Shown here one piece after another: positions 16,894-24,815 of a DNA stretch of 64,000 bases (position 1 is its first letter; every line of letters starts with the position of its first letter). This DNA comes from Chitinophaga hostae (GTDB lineage: Bacteria; Bacteroidota; Bacteroidia; Chitinophagales; Chitinophagaceae). The notes under the pieces are model-generated. The model ran no database searches. It was not told the DNA's origin and saw only the letters and a list, made by a program, of their open reading frames with translations. Made by a program: the position numbers and the translations under genes. The DNA lies in NCBI RefSeq assembly GCF_018224885.1, contig NZ_JAGTXB010000005.1:62001-126000 (forward strand). Reading direction: 5' to 3'.

Positions 16894-17268
16894 ATGGAAA
16901 ACTCAACCAAGCAATTGCTGGACTTCTACTACGAAGGTTTTGCCCGGAAAAGCGGATGGGAATCTGTTATTTCCGACGACTTTAAATTTACCGGTGGCGA
17001 TATGACCAAAACAGCGCCTACAGTTGGAAAAACGGCGTATATTGAAGTCATCAACCGGTTTTCCCGGGTTTTTCAAACCATGCGGGTAAAGGATATGATA
17101 ATAGACGGAACGAATGCCTGTGTTATTGGCAGCTACGATTATACGTTTCCCAACGGGGTAAGTATGAATGGAAATGTAGCAGAGATCTGGAAGACGAAGA
17201 ACGGGAAACTTGACTCGCTGACTATATTCTTTGACACGTTAACTTTTGACCGTAATATTCCAAAGTAA
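16894..17268 (+). CDS. NTF2-like/SnoaL-like small protein
   Basis: A 124-residue protein with the cone-shaped NTF2-like fold pattern: an N-terminal helix (TKQLLDFYYEGFARKSGW), then strands ending in GNVAEIWKTKNGKLDSLTIFFD. Such proteins bind or transform small hydrophobic molecules, and no catalytic residues can be named. It is divergent from the HxlR regulator at 16376-16783 and very likely its target. The TfoX-like gene follows after 11 bases and may be co-transcribed. Confidence 0.8.
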   Translation: MENSTKQLLDFYYEGFARKSGWESVISDDFKFTGGDMTKTAPTVGKTAYIEVINRFSRVFQTMRVKDMIIDGTNACVIGSYDYTFPNGVSMNGNVAEIWKTKNGKLDSLTIFFDTLTFDRNIPK

Positions 17269-17279
17269 TTTTTATCGTT

Positions 17280-17603
17280 ATGGCATATAACGAAAAGCTG
17301 GCGGAAAGACTCCGGCAGGCGCTGGTGGCAGCGCCGCAGGTGGAAGAGAAGAAGATGTTTGGTGGACTGGCGTTTATGGTGAATGATAAAATGTGCCTGA
17401 CTGTGGGCGCCAACAGGATCATGTGCCGCATTGATCCGGATCTGCACCAGGAAGCCATCAACAAAAAAGGTTGTAGTACGGTGGTGATGAAAGGGCGGGA
17501 ATACCGGGGATACGTGCATGTGAATGAAAATAGTTTACGAACCCCGGCAGCTCTTAATTATTGGGTAGCGCTGGCGCTTGATTTTAATCAAAAATTGGTG
17601 TAG
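17280..17603 (+). CDS. TfoX/Sxy N-terminal-domain protein
   Basis: A 107-residue protein consisting only of the TfoX N-terminal domain, with the diagnostic KKMFGGLAFMVNDKMCLTV stretch at about 24-42 and the later DPDLHQEAINKKG. In gammaproteobacteria the two-domain Sxy/TfoX governs competence; in Bacteroidota stand-alone domains are common and their role is unknown. The DinB-like gene follows closely, and these small genes may form one transcript from the promoter at 16832. Confidence 0.88.
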   Translation: MAYNEKLAERLRQALVAAPQVEEKKMFGGLAFMVNDKMCLTVGANRIMCRIDPDLHQEAINKKGCSTVVMKGREYRGYVHVNENSLRTPAALNYWVALALDFNQKLV

Positions 17604-17622
17604 GTTAACTCAAATTTATGCT

Positions 17623-18093
17623 GTGAATTCAACTCAATTGTTATCAAAACACTTCCGCGATGTTCATTTCGGTGGTAACTGGACCAGTGTAAACCTTAAA
17701 GATACACTGGCTGGCGTAAACCGGCAACAGGCAACTACAAAAGTACATGACCTGAACACCATTGCTGTACTGGTTTTTCACATTAACTATTATGTAGCGG
17801 CGATTTTAAAGGTTTTTCAGGGACATGCATTAGATGCTCATGATAAATTCAGCTTTGATCTGCCCGCCATTGCCACTGAAGAAGAATGGCAGGCGTTGGT
17901 GGATAAAACATTGACAGAAGCGACACAATTGGCGGTTGCCATTGAAAATTTAGCCGAAGAGAAGCTGGTCCAGGATTTCGCTGATCCTAAATATGGGAGC
18001 TATTACAGGAATATACTGGGGGTTACTGAGCATACGCATTATCATCTTGGACAGATTGCCATCATAAAGAAAATGGTGCTGGCAGAAAAATAA
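17623..18093 (+). CDS. DinB-like (DUF1572-type) four-helix protein
   Basis: The start is taken as GTG at 17623 (156 residues, beginning VNSTQLLSKHFRD), because upstream codons overlap the TfoX gene and add a sequence unlike the family. The fold is a DinB four-helix bundle with possible metal ligands His near residue 47 (LVFHINYY) and the pair in TEHTHYHLGQI near the C-terminus. DinB proteins include thiol-dependent transferases such as bacillithiol S-transferases; no activity is claimed. A terminator follows at 18113. Confidence 0.82.
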   Translation: MNSTQLLSKHFRDVHFGGNWTSVNLKDTLAGVNRQQATTKVHDLNTIAVLVFHINYYVAAILKVFQGHALDAHDKFSFDLPAIATEEEWQALVDKTLTEATQLAVAIENLAEEKLVQDFADPKYGSYYRNILGVTEHTHYHLGQIAIIKKMVLAEK

Positions 18094-18112
18094 TCTTACA
18101 GTTAAAAAGCCA

Positions 18113-18146
18113 GGGGTTAAATCAACAGATTTAACCCCTTCCTTTT
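18113..18146. terminator. Rho-independent terminator
   Basis: GGGGTTAAATC and GATTTAACCCC (18113-18138) pair over 11 bp with a 4-nt loop, followed by TTCCTTTTT. It separates the plus-strand DinB gene from the convergent OmpA gene. Confidence 0.88.
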
Positions 18147-18160
18147 TGATATTTTCTTGC

Positions 18161-19174
18161 TTATATTTTTACTATTTCCACGCGACGGTTTTTTGCCTTA
18201 CCTTCTTCGCTATTGTTATCAGCAATAGGTTTATCGGCGCCGAGGCCTTTGGCCTGCAATCTGCCTGCATCAATGCCTTTGCCGGTTAATGCTGTTTTCA
18301 CGGCGCCGGCCCTGTCTTCCGACAGCTTTTTATTGTGTGCTGCTTCGCCGCTGTTATCGGTGTGACCTTCAATTGCTACTTTTAAACCTGCATTGCTGGT
18401 CAGTAGTTTCTGAATTTCGTCGATAACCGGCTGGGATTCGGATTTGATGGTGGCTTTGTCTGTATCGAAATTGATGTACAGGGCTATATGGCCCTTAGCA
18501 TCCAGTTCCTTCTTCATCTCGTCTGCTTTAATCAGGGAAGCAGTGCTTTTGAAAGGCTTTGTTTCGAGGATCATCCAGCAGGCAGAAGAACCATCGTCGG
18601 TAGGCGTTGTTTGTATCCAGATATTTTTATCGGCGCGACGGATAAGATAGGTAGTGGAAACAGCGGAACCGATGAATCCATAGCCATCCATATAGGTCAA
18701 CTGGTTATTTTTTGGAATGGTATAGGTAGAATCGTTGGGGATTTTCATTTCTGATACTTTCACACCGCCAACACCGGTGATAATTTCCTCCAGGTTTTTG
18801 CCCAGTTCAAGGTCGCTGTAGGATTTTCCTTCTTTGGCCTTTATCCTGCTGTAGAAGATCTTTCCTTCCGGTTTCTCAAAGTGATCCTTTACCCAAAAAT
18901 AGACGACGTCATAATTCTGGATATCATGCTTCGAGAAATTCTGGTAGTTCTCGGGCAGGTTGAAATAGGGGAAGGTGCCCAGTGGTTTATCGGACACCGG
19001 GATTGTATTGATGTCGAATGTGGTGGCCGGCGCAGGTGCAGCAGCTACTTCCCGGGCAGCGGGAGCCGGTTGTGGAATGGCGGTGCTATCTGCTGCATCG
19101 GATGGCTTCTTTTTTGAATTGCACGCAAAAAGAGCACAGGCCATTGCCGCTATTGTTAGAAATCGAAGATTCAT
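18161..19174 (-). CDS. OmpA-family outer-membrane lipoprotein
   Basis: A 337-residue lipoprotein (lipobox ALFAC, Cys18), with an Ala/Pro-rich linker (31-50), an unassigned domain (55-220) and a C-terminal OmpA peptidoglycan-binding domain (228-337). The meso-diaminopimelate-binding pair is Asp273 in EGHTDNSG and Arg288 in SEDRAGAV. The protein should tether the outer membrane to the cell wall. It stands alone with a terminator on its 3' side. Confidence 0.95.
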   Translation of the reverse strand: MNLRFLTIAAMACALFACNSKKKPSDAADSTAIPQPAPAAREVAAAPAPATTFDINTIPVSDKPLGTFPYFNLPENYQNFSKHDIQNYDVVYFWVKDHFEKPEGKIFYSRIKAKEGKSYSDLELGKNLEEIITGVGGVKVSEMKIPNDSTYTIPKNNQLTYMDGYGFIGSAVSTTYLIRRADKNIWIQTTPTDDGSSACWMILETKPFKSTASLIKADEMKKELDAKGHIALYINFDTDKATIKSESQPVIDEIQKLLTSNAGLKVAIEGHTDNSGEAAHNKKLSEDRAGAVKTALTGKGIDAGRLQAKGLGADKPIADNNSEEGKAKNRRVEIVKI

Positions 19175-19362
19175 ATAGGCTTTATTTTATTTGGAGATAG
19201 ATATAATGATGTAAGGATAAAATGTGATTAACAATATCCGCCGCCCGCAATGCTATCACAAAGGTTACATGCTACTACATGGCGTTTTAATTCCGGATGT
19301 GAATTTCCGGTATTAAGTTGGATTTTCAAAATCAGGTATCCTGTGTATCTCCGCTGCCTTAT

Positions 19363-19797
19363 TTAATCTTTTATTCTTACATAGGTGGCTGACCCGCCGT
19401 CCATTAACATTTCACCGTTGTCTCCGTAAGGGTAGGAGCTGAGTGTTAACGTGTCATTTATTATGGTGAAGATAGTACGGGTAGATCCATTATTAAAGCG
19501 GATCAGATTTTTTCGTTCACCATCATATGGCGCTATGGCACTGGACAGTTGGAAGGCGCCGCTATCCAGCGTCTGACCACGGTGAATATTCTTAAAATGG
19601 TCACCACTGCTGAACGTCCACATGGAGCCATTTCCGGGATCAAAGGTAGCATATGGGCCAAGTGCAGGAGACGAGCTCCTGATTTCCCAGCTGCCCATCA
19701 GGGGGGCGGAAGAAGGTGTCGGGTTCTTGTCTTTTTTACAGCTTAGAAAATGAAAAGTGAGCAACAGTAAGAGGAAGGAGGTAAAATAATACTTCAT
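19363..19797 (-). CDS. Small lipoprotein of unknown function
   Basis: The start is placed at the ATG at 19797 (144 residues), which directly precedes a lipoprotein signal (YYFTSFLLLLLTFHFLSC); an upstream ATG at 19818 would only extend the signal. The mature part is short-stranded (LMGSWEIRSSSPALGPYATF and later FTIINDTLTLSSYPYG), resembling the small lipocalin-like lipoproteins common in Bacteroidota. No function can be given. It is a monocistronic gene between the OmpA and hydrolase genes. Confidence 0.75.
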   Translation of the reverse strand: MKYYFTSFLLLLLTFHFLSCKKDKNPTPSSAPLMGSWEIRSSSPALGPYATFDPGNGSMWTFSSGDHFKNIHRGQTLDSGAFQLSSAIAPYDGERKNLIRFNNGSTRTIFTIINDTLTLSSYPYGDNGEMLMDGGSATYVRIKD

Positions 19798-19857
19798 AGC
19801 ATGGATTTTAATGTTCATCCAGTGAAACGAAGCAAATCCTCAAATGTTACACCACGC

Positions 19858-20742
19858 CTACTTCCCCGTAATCGCAGCTGCCAGTAAAGAATTGAATTGC
19901 GCCGGCTGTTCCAGCATGGGATAATGCCCGCTGCCGTGAACATAATATATTTTGTAAGGAAGATGGTGGGCTACCAAACCTGTGGTGTCGGTAGGCATAT
20001 AATCACTGTTTACCAGCAACAGGGTTTTGTTTAATGTTGTCAGGGCTTTGACCTCATCCAGTTCTTCGCTGCCCGTAATGGTAGTAGTACCGATAACCGG
20101 ATCAGTTTGGGCAATATCGTTCAATACCCTTTTGCGGATTGAATCGGCGGTGGTAGCGGAAAATAATTCCTTGCTGAAATAAGAGGTAGCTGTTTCCCTG
20201 AAGTGTTGTTTCAATTGTTCCGTCAGCTTAGCATATTCTTCTTTCTGCTGTGGTGTTGGGGTTGCGGCCACACCTACTCCCTTAAAGTTATCTACTCCAA
20301 TCACACCTATTACTCTTCCCGGTGCATGAATGGCGGCAGATAACACAATATCACCGGACATGGAATGGCCTACCAGGAAAGCATTTTTTATATCCAGGCG
20401 TTCCAGCAGGGTATCGATATCGCTGCCATAGATATCTGTGGTCCATAGGGTTCTGTTTTTCCCCGATTCGCCAAAACCTGGGAGGTCAAGGGTAACCACC
20501 CGGTACCTGTCTTTAAAAAAAGCTACCTGGTTATCCCAATACGATTGGTTGATGGCCCAGCCATGCACAAATACCAAAGTGGTATCTCCCTTGCCGGTAT
20601 CTTTGTAAGCGATTTTTACACCTTTATTTTCGATGACCGGCTTTTCAGGGGCAGCAACAGGTTTTTTATCTGTGGTGCCGCATGCACATTGCAATACAGC
20701 GGCAGCGATTCCTGTTATCAGGCAGCAGATAGATGTTTTCAT
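19858..20742 (-). CDS. Exported alpha/beta hydrolase
   Basis: The start is taken at the ATG at 20742 (294 residues), giving an export signal with a lipobox-like LQCAC; the frame extends to 20775 but adds nothing family-like. The oxyanion motif HGW is at 60-62, the nucleophile elbow GHSMSG at 115-120 (Ser117), an acid in LLVNSDYMPTD and the base His in GSGHYPMLEQP. This is a classical esterase, haloperoxidase or lactonase-type fold; the substrate is unknown. It runs in the same direction as the OmpA and lipoprotein genes but is well separated from them. Confidence 0.9.
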   Translation of the reverse strand: MKTSICCLITGIAAAVLQCACGTTDKKPVAAPEKPVIENKGVKIAYKDTGKGDTTLVFVHGWAINQSYWDNQVAFFKDRYRVVTLDLPGFGESGKNRTLWTTDIYGSDIDTLLERLDIKNAFLVGHSMSGDIVLSAAIHAPGRVIGVIGVDNFKGVGVAATPTPQQKEEYAKLTEQLKQHFRETATSYFSKELFSATTADSIRKRVLNDIAQTDPVIGTTTITGSEELDEVKALTTLNKTLLLVNSDYMPTDTTGLVAHHLPYKIYYVHGSGHYPMLEQPAQFNSLLAAAITGK

Positions 20743-20811
20743 ACAGATGGTGTTAAGGGAGGGTTGTTTAACCATTACAAGTTAACGAAAAACCTTTACT
20801 GGTCATCATAG

Positions 20812-20847
20812 AAAAAGCCTCCTGGTAAATATTCCCGGAGGCTTTTT
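20812..20847. terminator. Rho-independent terminator of the metalloprotease gene
   Basis: AAAAAGCCTCC and GGAGGCTTTTT form the outer stem, with a few extra CCTGG/CCCGG pairs inside. It lies 18 bases beyond the stop of the minus-strand gene at 20865. Confidence 0.88.
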
Positions 20848-20864
20848 CTGCGATCAACATTTTA

Positions 20865-22433
20865 TCAAAATGCTCCTAGCTCCGCCAGCACCGCATAATG
20901 CGAACCGGCGTAATTAGAAGCCGTTACTATTTTAATATACCTGGCACTCACCGCAGCGCCGAAACTGATGTATTGTTTACTGTTTACGTTAGTGAGCGTA
21001 TAGCTGCCACGGGAAGTATAAGTGATATTATCCGTACTGGTATACACGGAGATATCTTTCAGGGAGCCATTCAGGTTGGATCGCTGTAAAAATGCAAGGC
21101 CATTGATATTTTGAGTGGCATTCATATTCACGATCACCGTGTGGGGATGCGCCGGCTGCACGGTTTTCCATTGTGTGTGCCAAACGGTAGCCTGGTTATT
21201 GTCCAGCAGGTTGGTGGCGGGGCCATCATCTTCCTGGCTGCTGACAGACGTAATTGTCCAGGCCGATTTATTGAGTTCATCTTTGGTGCTGATATCCAAT
21301 ACCGGTTCGTTATTCACGAATGTGTACGGATAGGATATTTCCGTTGAAGAACCGTTGGTATACAGGAAGCGGATACGCAGACTGTAATTACCTGTTTTTT
21401 TCTGCAGTTCACTAACCGGCATGCTCACATGGAAGCTGTCGCCCAACGGCGCCGCTACCCATGGCACTGCATCATAGTCGTTGCCACCTTCCGGATCGTT
21501 ATAGATGTTCACATTATTCACCGTTTGTGTGGCCGCAAATTTCACATTCAGTACAATATTGCCGCCCGTATAATTTGCCTTGATGGTATTGATGGTGGTA
21601 CTACCTCCGCCATAAAAACCAGTACCGGTACTGCTGCTGAATACCTGGCAATTATTCAGAATAGCTGCGCTGGCGGCTGTCAGGAATGTAGGGTTTTTGC
21701 CGTAGGTGTAGTTACCGCTGCCCATCAATGCCGTGCCTTTAGTAACATCAGCAGCTTCCGAAACTTTTTCTTTGTTATGCGGCAGGTTCAAACCATGCCC
21801 GAGTTCATGCATGAGGCCACCGATCCATTTGGTAGCGCGATTGCCCAGCGTTGTATTTTGTCCGAGGTAGCTGGTATCCATTTCGGCATAGTCCAGTGCA
21901 AAACACCAGCGTCCGAGCCCGTAGAAAGGAACGCCACCGGGATCGCCATCCGCACCATAGGTGCTGGCGGGCATAATGACCAGGGTATGTTCACTGTGTT
22001 TGTCGGCCGGATGAGTCGTAAACCACGCATTTAATTCTCCGATAGCCGTATTACCGCCCCCTTCATACGGATAACCACTTTTAGTTAATGCGCCTTTCAC
22101 AACGGTGATGTTTACCTTTCCGCTGGAATCCAGCAGGAGTCCGAAGGAGCGGTCGCCATACCCGTAGTAATTCATCCATTTACCATAAAATCGCTGGCCC
22201 TGCTGCAATATGCCGTTTAGCCTTGCACGATAGTTGGTGATGGTATCAGCATCGGAGGGCACAAAATAAATAACGTTCAGATCGTAAGCGCTGGCGACCA
22301 GGTTTTGAACACCGGCTTTGTTTTTTGATGAAATGGGCTGCAGTTCGCTGTTGACAGCCTGCTTACATGCGCCAGCAAGGGCCGACAATAATACCATGCC
22401 TGCTAACAGGGAATTCAGGTTTTTCTTTTTCAT
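20865..22433 (-). CDS. Surface zinc metalloprotease with C-terminal discoidin (F5/8 type C) domain
   Basis: A 522-residue lipoprotein (LAGAC, Cys23). The N-terminal half is a zincin: the zinc site HELGHGLNLPH gives His209, Glu210, His213 and His219, and a Met-turn-like ALMGSG lies at 236-240. Residues about 290-390 form a beta-sandwich with an Ig-like profile. The last 130 residues (from LNKSAWTITSVSSQEDD) are a discoidin/F5-8C carbohydrate-binding domain. Asn replaces the usual Gly at position 8 of the metzincin consensus. It probably degrades glycoproteins or peptides at the cell surface. It is monocistronic with its own terminator. Confidence 0.88.
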   Translation of the reverse strand: MKKKNLNSLLAGMVLLSALAGACKQAVNSELQPISSKNKAGVQNLVASAYDLNVIYFVPSDADTITNYRARLNGILQQGQRFYGKWMNYYGYGDRSFGLLLDSSGKVNITVVKGALTKSGYPYEGGGNTAIGELNAWFTTHPADKHSEHTLVIMPASTYGADGDPGGVPFYGLGRWCFALDYAEMDTSYLGQNTTLGNRATKWIGGLMHELGHGLNLPHNKEKVSEAADVTKGTALMGSGNYTYGKNPTFLTAASAAILNNCQVFSSSTGTGFYGGGSTTINTIKANYTGGNIVLNVKFAATQTVNNVNIYNDPEGGNDYDAVPWVAAPLGDSFHVSMPVSELQKKTGNYSLRIRFLYTNGSSTEISYPYTFVNNEPVLDISTKDELNKSAWTITSVSSQEDDGPATNLLDNNQATVWHTQWKTVQPAHPHTVIVNMNATQNINGLAFLQRSNLNGSLKDISVYTSTDNITYTSRGSYTLTNVNSKQYISFGAAVSARYIKIVTASNYAGSHYAVLAELGAF

Positions 22434-22546
22434 TGTTCGGGTTTATTGATGAAGAAAGACAGTAAGAAACGTCAGATTTTGGTTTAGATATTAGTGGGTT
22501 ACATTGCTCACTCAATTCGCTACGTCGGTATTTCTAAATTAGGGAA

Positions 22547-22554
22547 TACTTTTG
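22547..22554 (+). promoter_or_regulatory. Possible -7 box upstream of the Gfo/Idh/MocA gene
   Basis: TACTTTTG matches TAnnTTTG fully and lies 68 bases upstream of the ATG at 22622. No matching -33 box was seen, so the call is weak. Confidence 0.35.
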
Positions 22555-22621
22555 AAATGAACAAACGGGCATAAATGTTTTATCTTCATCCTCCTAATCA
22601 ACCTGCTGATAAAACAAACAA

Positions 22622-23596
22622 ATGGACAAACTCAACTGGGGAATCATTGGCTGCGGCGATGTAACAGAGGTAAAAAGCGGCCCTGCTTTTAATAAAGTGC
22701 CGAATTCTTCCCTTGTAGCGGTTATGCGCCGGGATGCCGCTAAAGCGAAGGATTATGCACAACGGCATGGTGTGCCGAAATGGTATGATAATGCGGAACA
22801 ACTGATTAAAGATCCTGAAATAAATGCGATATACATAGCTACTCCGCCATTGCAACATGAAGCATATACATTGCTCGCTTTGGCAGCCGGTAAACCGGTG
22901 TACGTAGAAAAGCCGATGACATTAAACGCGGAAGCCGCAGCACGAATGAAAGCCGCAGCTGATAAATATAATGTGAAACTCAGTGTGGCGCATTACCGCA
23001 GAGCACAGCCTATGTTTTTGAAAGTGAAACAACTCCTGGCTGATCATGCTATCGGCGATATCCGGTTTGTTTCCCTCCAAATGCTGCAGCCTCCGGCTTC
23101 CAATCTCATCGCTGCCTCAGCTGTTAACTGGCGTCTCGATCCGGCGGTATCAGGAGGAGGCTTGTTTCATGACCTCGCACCACATCAGCTCGACCTGATG
23201 ATCTATTTCTTTGGAAAAGTAAAGCAAGCCACCGGCATCGCTGTTAACCAGGCCTGCCTTTATCCTGCGGACGACCTGGTAACCGGGCAACTGCTGTTTG
23301 AGAATGGCGTTGTTTTTAACGGCACCTGGTGTTTTACAGTTGCGCCGGACAACAGCAGGGATGTTTGTGAAATAACCGGCGCCAACGGCAGTATCAGCTT
23401 CCCGGTATTTGGCAGTAAGGTGATTCTTCGCAGAGATGGCCAAACGGAGGAGTTTATTTTTGATCTGTTGCCACATGTACAACAACCTATGATTGAAAAG
23501 GTAACCAACTACTTTTTGGGCAGGGGAGAAAATCCATGCTCAGCAGCAGATGCGATAGCGTCGATGCAGGTAATGGATAGGTTTACAGGGAAGTAG
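22622..23596 (+). CDS. Gfo/Idh/MocA family oxidoreductase
   Basis: A 324-residue NAD(P)-dependent oxidoreductase with a Rossmann motif IIGCGDV at 8-14 and the family signature EKPMTL at 96-101. The second domain contains the usual HDLAPHQLDLM segment, which supplies a catalytic His. Family members act on sugars, inositols and related polyols. No twin-arginine signal is present, so the enzyme is cytosolic. It is a single gene, and the substrate cannot be predicted. Confidence 0.95.
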   Translation: MDKLNWGIIGCGDVTEVKSGPAFNKVPNSSLVAVMRRDAAKAKDYAQRHGVPKWYDNAEQLIKDPEINAIYIATPPLQHEAYTLLALAAGKPVYVEKPMTLNAEAAARMKAAADKYNVKLSVAHYRRAQPMFLKVKQLLADHAIGDIRFVSLQMLQPPASNLIAASAVNWRLDPAVSGGGLFHDLAPHQLDLMIYFFGKVKQATGIAVNQACLYPADDLVTGQLLFENGVVFNGTWCFTVAPDNSRDVCEITGANGSISFPVFGSKVILRRDGQTEEFIFDLLPHVQQPMIEKVTNYFLGRGENPCSAADAIASMQVMDRFTGK

Positions 23597-23656
23597 TTAG
23601 CGTAAACAAGTCACAAAATGCGTAATCCCATCAGAAGGAGCAGGAATATTGGCACT

Positions 23657-24037
23657 TTATTTCTTTTTAACCTTCAGCGCCGCCTTTTCAGCATTTACCT
23701 GTATCCTGAATTTGATCATTTTTGTGATCAGCTTTAAAGGCATGGGCTGGTCAATGGGAAATTGAACCGATCCTTTCCCGGTTTTATATACCGACAATTC
23801 TTCTTTAAATTTCTCCGTTGCCGGGGGAATGGGGTAGAAGCCAATATGATTTTTGTAAGCCGCAAAATAAGCCAGGTACCCATCTTGTTTAAATGCAGGC
23901 ATACCATAGCTGATCGCTTCTGTTGCATCGGGGGCTGCTTTCCGAATGGTAGCACGCACCTGGTTCAGCACCTGCTGAATCTCTTCGGGGAAACCGGCAA
24001 TGTATTGGTCAATGGTAGTGATCTCGGTAGCTTTCAT
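23657..24037 (-). CDS. DUF1801 (YdhG-like) domain protein
   Basis: The start is taken at the ATG at 24037 (126 residues, beginning MKATEITTIDQYI); the frame continues upstream to 24100, but that part is not family-like. It has the DUF1801 pattern AISYGMPAFKQDGYLAYFAAYKNHIGFYP in its middle (about residues 41-69). Related proteins resemble the frataxin-like iron chaperone fold, although the function in Bacteroidota is unknown. It is monocistronic. Confidence 0.88.
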   Translation of the reverse strand: MKATEITTIDQYIAGFPEEIQQVLNQVRATIRKAAPDATEAISYGMPAFKQDGYLAYFAAYKNHIGFYPIPPATEKFKEELSVYKTGKGSVQFPIDQPMPLKLITKMIKFRIQVNAEKAALKVKKK

Positions 24038-24159
24038 GATTGTCGACGTTATGAATGTTGAAATGCATATTGCAAATCTAGCTCTTCGCAGCGGGATCAA
24101 CCGGGTATAAAAGCGACATTATATAGTGCAGAATGCGACAAATGTTTGTCCAAAACAAC

Positions 24160-24186
24160 AACGCCCCGCATTGCGCGGAGCGTTTT
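24160..24186. terminator. Terminator of the Rhs/immunity operon
   Basis: AACGCCCCGC and GCGGAGCGTT pair with one internal mismatch over a 5-nt loop. It lies about 20 bases beyond the stop of the minus-strand immunity gene. TTTT follows on the plus strand and GTTGTTTT on the minus strand. Confidence 0.65.
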
Positions 24187-24205
24187 CCTGTTTATGCTTT
24201 TGGGT

Positions 24206-24814
24206 CTATCCATTGCTTTCAACAATTCGCTTCAGCAGCGCCAATATCACCGGTTGTATTTGCAGCTCCCACACCAGCTCGTCGTCGGGAATCTGGCATA
24301 CCAGTTTGTTGTCGTTAAACGACATCCCGTTTAGCACCCTTCTTTGCTGCGGATACTTTATGAGGAAGTTTTCTTTTGGATCAAAATAGATCGTCAGGAA
24401 ATCTTTTGACACGCCCTCCTCGAATTTTATCAGTTTAATCCTCGTAAGCCGCTGTTTCTCATATTCCACATATACTACATCGCGATCATTGTTATGAACG
24501 ATATCCAGGTTACTAAGGTCATTTTCTTTCAAAAATTCATAAAGGGCATTATCTGCTTTATACTTGCTGCTGATTTTATAATGATAATCTACGTTATCGA
24601 GCACGGTATCAAACTCAAAGGAACCGGCACCAAACGTAAGGTTGGTCACAGGCCTTGGATCAGCTTCCCCATATGGGTTCTGGTCTATATCAAATGTTTT
24701 GCTTTCTTTATTAAAATATAGTTTTTCCCCTGAAATAAAGAACAGTTCTTCGATCCTGCGGTCGTAACTAAAAATCAGTCCTTTTGATTTTGTTTCTTTT
24801 ACTTTTTTCTCCAT
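24206..24814 (-). CDS. Probable immunity protein to the Rhs deaminase toxin
   Basis: A 202-residue, charged, cytosolic protein with no signal or known domain, beginning MEKKVKETKSKGLIFSYD. Its ATG is one base beyond the stop of the Rhs gene, the classical position for a cognate immunity gene. The sequence is strand-rich in the middle (SFEFDTVLDNVDYHYKISS) and ends in an amphipathic helix. The immunity role is inferred from position and size only; no immunity family was recognised. Confidence 0.7.
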   Translation of the reverse strand: MEKKVKETKSKGLIFSYDRRIEELFFISGEKLYFNKESKTFDIDQNPYGEADPRPVTNLTFGAGSFEFDTVLDNVDYHYKISSKYKADNALYEFLKENDLSNLDIVHNNDRDVVYVEYEKQRLTRIKLIKFEEGVSKDFLTIYFDPKENFLIKYPQQRRVLNGMSFNDNKLVCQIPDDELVWELQIQPVILALLKRIVESNG

Positions 24815-24815
24815 A